Source: Lachnospiraceae bacterium (GTDB taxonomy: Bacteria > Bacillota > Clostridia > Lachnospirales > Lachnospiraceae). From it: a stretch of 64,000 bases of DNA. Made by a program: the position numbers and the translations under genes. The notes under the pieces are model-generated. The model searched no databases, was not told the origin of the DNA, and saw only the letters and a list, made by a program, of their open reading frames with translations. Location: assembly GCA_021771695.1 (NCBI GenBank), contig JAETON010000003.1:1-64000 (forward strand). The letters are read 5' to 3'. Below are positions 60,244 through 64,000 of this stretch, piece after piece (within the stretch, counting starts at the first letter, position 1; each line of letters begins with the position of its first letter).

Positions 60244-62883
60244 CTATTTTTTATACAATTTTGCTTTCTCTTCTTTGGATAAGTCATCCAGCAGATACCG
60301 TCGCTGTTTTTCCTGTTTATCTAAGTAGTCTTCCCACAGCTGCTTTTGAACCTCTTCCATATCTTTTTTCAACTCCCTGGCAGACAGCAGGCGGCAGCCC
60401 TGCCCTCTGATAATAATTTGTTCCAACCCGTCAGAAGTTGCAACTGTTACATCATATTTTCTGCCATGTTCATGAGCGAACTTCTCAATGTATTGGTCAG
60501 CTGTTTCTGCTTCTTTCGTATAAACCACATGAATATTATGATAATCTAAAACTTCTGTATCATGTCCTTTTACCCGGTACGCATCAAATACAACAATCAA
60601 TTCTGATTTTTTGATTCCTTGATAATTACATAATAAATCCATCAATTTTCCTCGTGCTGCATCAATATTTGCATCTGCTAACTGTTTTAAGTCTTCCCAT
60701 GCATAAATGATGTTATATCCATCGACTAGCAGATATTTTTTAGAGGAATCTCTTTTTACAGAGGATTTCACTGCTGATGCATGATAATCTTCTGCTTTTC
60801 TTTGGACTTTTTTCTTTTTCCATTTACTCTTGTTATGCTGATTGGCATAAAAAGTCTGTTCTAAAATTTGGTCAATCTCATCAGTATCAATCCATTCTTC
60901 TTCAATATATGCCCGCCGCTGTGCCAAGGGGTCTTCTTCCACATCATCCTGGCTTTGTACTGCCAGAACACTTTCTAAGTGCATATGCTCTGATACTTGG
61001 TCCCAGCTTACATTATATCCTGCCCCGTGAGAACAAAAAACAGAACTTGAAGGATTATAAATATCACGATCCGCATCATAACCGGATGCCTGTATAACTT
61101 CTTCCGTATTATGACATGGTTCATAACCTTTCAGACTGCAGAACAATCTTCCATTTCCCTTGGTGTACGCAATCACTTCTTTCTGATAATCCTGCATACA
61201 GGCTGCTGGTGCACTTCCTTCTAAAATGGACATTTCTCCCTCACTTTGCGGTGTATCGAATGTTCCATGCATTTTTTCAACATCCGTCATAGCTCGTCCT
61301 ACCATTTGCTGAGGAACTTCCAGACGAAATGCATAATAAGGCTCCAGCAGAACAGACTCTGCCTGCATTAATCCCTGCCTGACAGCACGGTATGTTGCCT
61401 GACGAAAATCTCCGCCCTCTGTATGCTTTTGATGCGCTCGTCCTGCTGCCAGCGTAATTTTCATATCCGTAAGACTTGCACCTGTCAATACTCCCTGGTG
61501 TTCCTTTTCCATTAAATGTGTTAACACTAGTCTCTGCCAGTTACGGTCCAGCATATCCTCACTGCACTGTGTGTCAAACACCATTCCGCTTCCCGGCTCT
61601 CCCGGCTCTAAAATCAAATGTACTTCTGCATAATGCCGCAGCGGCTCAAAGTGTCCAACACCCTCTACTGTATTTTTAATTGTCTCTTTATACACAATAT
61701 TTCCAGTTCCAAATTCCACATTTACGCCAAATCGTTCCAATATTAGACTTTTTAAAATCTCTGTCTGAACTTCTCCCATCATCTGTACTTGAATTTCCTT
61801 TAAATCTTCTTTCCAAACAATATGAAGTTCCGGTTCTTCCTCCTCTAACTGACGAAGTTTTGGAAGTATCGTCCCTGCACTGACTTCTGGTGGCAGAATC
61901 ATTTGATATGTAAGTACCGGTTCCAGCACCGGCTCAAATCCAGTATGTTCGCATCCAAGTCCCTCTCCCGGTTTTGTCTCGGACAATCCTGTCACTGCAC
62001 AAATCGTTCCTGCCTTTGCTTCATTTACTGTTGTAAATTTTTCTCCAGAATAAATACGAATTTGATTCACTTTCTCATTTTTTGAAATAACATCTTTAAC
62101 CTTCAAACTCCCGCCAGTCACTTTCAGATGTGTCAGCCGGTTTCCCTGTGCATCTCTGGAGATTTTAAACACTTTTGCACCAAAATCCTCCACATGCTCT
62201 GGCATGGAAGTATATGTTTCCATACCATGTAAAAATTCTTCAATTCCCTGCAGTTTTAGAGCAGACCCAAAATAACACGGAAATACTTTTCTTTCTGCAA
62301 TCACTCTGCAGATATCTTTCTGTTCAATACTGCCTTCCTCCAAAAATTTATCTAACAGACCTTCCTCCGTCATTGCAATATTTTCAAAGAAATTTTCATT
62401 CTCAATATCCGAAAAATCAATACATCCATCATCTAGCCGTTCTTTTAACTCCTGTAAAAGAGCCTCTTTGTCTGTTCCATTCTGATCCATTTTATTTACA
62501 AATAAAAATACTGGTATCTGATATTTTTTCAAAAGATTCCATAAAGTTTTTGTATGTCCCTGCACTCCATCGGCACCACTGATCACCAAAACGGCATAAT
62601 CAAGCACCTGTAAAGTCCGTTCCATTTCTGCTGAAAAATCCACATGCCCTGGTGTGTCCAGCAATGTCATTTTCATATCTGCAAGGGACACCTCTGCCTG
62701 CTTTGAGAAAATCGTAATACCTCTGGCCCGCTCTAGGGCATAGGTATCCAAAAAAGCATCTCCATTATCAACACGTCCCATTTTGCGGATATTTCCGCTA
62801 ATATATAAAATCCCTTCAGAAAGGGTTGTTTTTCCCGCATCTACATGTGCCAGAATGCCAGCACATATTTTCTTTTTCTTCAT
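60244..62883 (-). CDS. TetM/EF-G-like ribosomal GTPase fused to a YacP/Rae1-type NYN nuclease domain
   Basis: 879 residues. The N-terminal ~650 follow the ribosome-protection/EF-G layout: G1 AHVDAGKTT at 12-20, DTPGH at 76-80, NKMD at 130-133, then domains II-V, closing with PAACMQDYQKEVIAYTKGNG. The domain IV tip that in TetM contains SPVST reads AHQKHTEGGDF, so the tetracycline-displacing loop is absent. A charged linker (~650-714) joins a NYN domain at ~715-850 with LLVDGYNIIYAWEDL, IVVFDAYRVKG, FTKEAETAD-like YTKEAETADQYIEK and ATSDGLEQ. This closely matches Bacillus YacP (Rae1), a ribosome-A-site mRNA endonuclease. A ribosome rescue or mRNA cleavage factor is inferred. Confidence 0.88.
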   Translation of the reverse strand: MKKKKICAGILAHVDAGKTTLSEGILYISGNIRKMGRVDNGDAFLDTYALERARGITIFSKQAEVSLADMKMTLLDTPGHVDFSAEMERTLQVLDYAVLVISGADGVQGHTKTLWNLLKKYQIPVFLFVNKMDQNGTDKEALLQELKERLDDGCIDFSDIENENFFENIAMTEEGLLDKFLEEGSIEQKDICRVIAERKVFPCYFGSALKLQGIEEFLHGMETYTSMPEHVEDFGAKVFKISRDAQGNRLTHLKVTGGSLKVKDVISKNEKVNQIRIYSGEKFTTVNEAKAGTICAVTGLSETKPGEGLGCEHTGFEPVLEPVLTYQMILPPEVSAGTILPKLRQLEEEEPELHIVWKEDLKEIQVQMMGEVQTEILKSLILERFGVNVEFGTGNIVYKETIKNTVEGVGHFEPLRHYAEVHLILEPGEPGSGMVFDTQCSEDMLDRNWQRLVLTHLMEKEHQGVLTGASLTDMKITLAAGRAHQKHTEGGDFRQATYRAVRQGLMQAESVLLEPYYAFRLEVPQQMVGRAMTDVEKMHGTFDTPQSEGEMSILEGSAPAACMQDYQKEVIAYTKGNGRLFCSLKGYEPCHNTEEVIQASGYDADRDIYNPSSSVFCSHGAGYNVSWDQVSEHMHLESVLAVQSQDDVEEDPLAQRRAYIEEEWIDTDEIDQILEQTFYANQHNKSKWKKKKVQRKAEDYHASAVKSSVKRDSSKKYLLVDGYNIIYAWEDLKQLADANIDAARGKLMDLLCNYQGIKKSELIVVFDAYRVKGHDTEVLDYHNIHVVYTKEAETADQYIEKFAHEHGRKYDVTVATSDGLEQIIIRGQGCRLLSARELKKDMEEVQKQLWEDYLDKQEKQRRYLLDDLSKEEKAKLYKK

Positions 62884-63072
62884 GTTATTATCCTATCCAG
62901 TTACTTTCAATTTCTTCTTTCAACTTCGTAAACATTTTAAAATCTGATGTGGAGAGCCATAACTGCTCAAAACAAATTTCATATAATCTAACAAAACCAG
63001 TTCGTACCACATCCTATCTTTGCATCATACTACAGATTTACATTCCCCACCAGTATAATTTTATTGAAATGC

Positions 63073-63109
63073 GAGAAAGACATTTCCTAAAACAGGAAAT
63101 GTCTTTCTC
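63073..63109 (-). terminator. Terminator of the symporter gene
   Basis: GAGAAAGACATTTCCT (63073-63088) pairs perfectly over 16 bp with the arm at 63094-63109, with a 5-base loop, 30 bases after the stop. The T run is weak. The rest of 62884-63138 shows no gene. Confidence 0.75.
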
Positions 63110-63138
63110 AAAATTTATGGAGTAACTAATTGGAGTAT

Positions 63139-64000
63139 CTAACGATTATATATATCTAAATCTAATTCCTTCTCTTTTGCATTTACAATGACATTTGTAG
63201 CCGCATCACCAACAACATTTAAGGTGATAACTGCCATTCCCGGCAGATAACTGATGGCAAGTACCAACGCATATCCTACCATGCAAAGTTCAGAATTTAA
63301 TCCTAAACCAGACATGATAACGAAAATTAATGTAGTTCCTGCTACCGGAATTGCCGGAGTTCCCATTGCTACACAAATGGATAAAAATGCCGCAGTAATT
63401 AGTTTTGCAGGTGTAATATCGATTCCTGCTGCCGTCGCAATGAATGTGATTGCCATCATATGCATTGCGGTAGTTCCGTTCATATTGATGGTCATTCCTG
63501 TCGGCAGTACAAAACTGCTGATTTCATCACTGCATCCTAATTCTTCAATACATGTCTTACGATTCAAAGGCAGTGTTGCTGCGGAGGACTGTGTTGCGGC
63601 AGCAAACATACCAACCTTAAAAATCTTCTTTGCAAATTTCATTGGATTTAACCCGGTTGTAATGAAAATACCTGCCGGATAAAGTGTTGCTACTAATACC
63701 AAACTCATAATGATTGTCGCAATCATAAATGTCAATGTCGGCCGGATATATTCCACGCCATAAGTTGCAAAAGTTCTTGCAAGCATACAGAAAATTGCAA
63801 TCGGACTGACTTTATTAATCAAAAAGTCCATATAAACCTGAACGATGCTGCTTAAACATTCCATTAGTTTTTTCATTGGTGCTGCCTTTTCTCCCAAGGC
63901 ATTCATGGCTAATCCAATGATTACTGCAACGACAACAACTGCCAAAATACTATTATTAGAGGCTAAAACCTCTGTAACATTGGATGGCACTGCATTGACA
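63139..64000 (-). CDS. Dicarboxylate/amino acid:cation symporter (DAACS family), partial
   Basis: The frame is open to the window edge, so the N-terminal part is missing; the visible part is ~287 residues. It belongs to the glutamate/aspartate/serine sodium or proton symporter family (GltP, SstT, DctA). The serine-rich hairpin AAATQSSAATLPLNRK, the GMTINMNGTTAMHMM motif of helix 7 and GTPAIPVAGTTLIFVIMSGLGL of hairpin 2 are all present. These bind substrate and Na+. A GTG at 63990 would be a possible start but sits within family-conserved sequence (NAVPSN), so the real start lies upstream. Confidence 0.92.
   Translation of the reverse strand, partial: VNAVPSNVTEVLASNNSILAVVVVAVIIGLAMNALGEKAAPMKKLMECLSSIVQVYMDFLINKVSPIAIFCMLARTFATYGVEYIRPTLTFMIATIIMSLVLVATLYPAGIFITTGLNPMKFAKKIFKVGMFAAATQSSAATLPLNRKTCIEELGCSDEISSFVLPTGMTINMNGTTAMHMMAITFIATAAGIDITPAKLITAAFLSICVAMGTPAIPVAGTTLIFVIMSGLGLNSELCMVGYALVLAISYLPGMAVITLNVVGDAATNVIVNAKEKELDLDIYNR

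Noticed and set aside
60244-62883. Tetracycline resistance gene of the tet(M) class
   Set aside because: The overall layout is TetM-like, but the domain IV loop that displaces the drug is different (AHQKHTEGGDF in place of the SPVST region) and a nuclease domain is attached. Resistance cannot be claimed from homology alone.
1-64000. Insertion sequences, prophage or integrative element boundaries
   Set aside because: No transposase, integrase, tRNA attachment site or flanking direct repeats were seen, and the sugar island has base composition similar to its surroundings by eye.

Overview
The window is 64 kb of low-GC, densely packed DNA, most of it coded on the minus strand. It reads as the chromosome of an anaerobic, spore-forming member of the Clostridia, most likely Lachnospiraceae. 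The basis is an oxygen-sensitive class III ribonucleotide reductase, rubrerythrin, a GerA-type germinant receptor, a SipL-like coat morphogenesis protein, a CotS-like coat protein, a Veg protein and cobalamin-dependent methionine synthesis. The genus cannot be fixed from this sequence. No rRNA, tRNA, CRISPR array, phage or insertion sequence was seen.

0-20 kb is housekeeping and sporulation: nrdD-nrdG behind two NrdR boxes; a gerA-gerB-gerC operon with a sigma-G-like promoter and a gerC that stops about half-way; veg-sipL-ispE-gntR; metF, a MetH activation-domain protein and a MetH lacking that domain; ftsH; a PrcB-like lipoprotein; pdp; and a plus-strand rubrerythrin with a strong promoter and operator-like repeats. 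20-34 kb carries a CotS-like gene with a sigma-E-like promoter, pgcA, the pth-mfd-prsA run, DAHP synthase aroF, a MATE exporter, a cytidylate-kinase-like protein, an aminotransferase and a HAD phosphatase. In front of aroF lies a 35-codon leader peptide with nine Tyr/Phe among eleven consecutive codons, followed by a terminator hairpin. This is a complete-looking attenuator.

34.6-48.1 kb is an accessory carbohydrate island, all on the minus strand, with two galactitol-family PTS permeases. System 1 (48.0-42.1 kb) has a class II aldolase, a zinc-type polyol dehydrogenase, EIIB, EIIC, EIIA and a PRD activator. System 2 (41.9-34.6 kb) has EIIB, an aldo/keto reductase, EIIC, a DeoC-type aldolase, a cysteine-less EIIB-like protein, EIIA, a DUF89 phosphatase, a glycerol-1-phosphate-dehydrogenase-like enzyme and a SorC regulator. 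Both operons have recognisable promoters and inverted-repeat operator candidates. The substrates are unknown. Polyols, ketoses or deoxy sugars are reasonable guesses.

48-64 kb holds a plus-strand ABC exporter, a NifX-like protein, a LytTR regulator with a LiaF-like membrane protein, a pentapeptide-repeat protein, a VanH-like D-lactate dehydrogenase pseudogene with two internal deletions, an L,D-transpeptidase, a predicted ATPase of the ABC class, a GDSL esterase, an amino-acid ABC transporter, and a fusion of a TetM/EF-G-like GTPase with a YacP/Rae1-type NYN nuclease. The window ends inside a dicarboxylate/amino-acid symporter gene.
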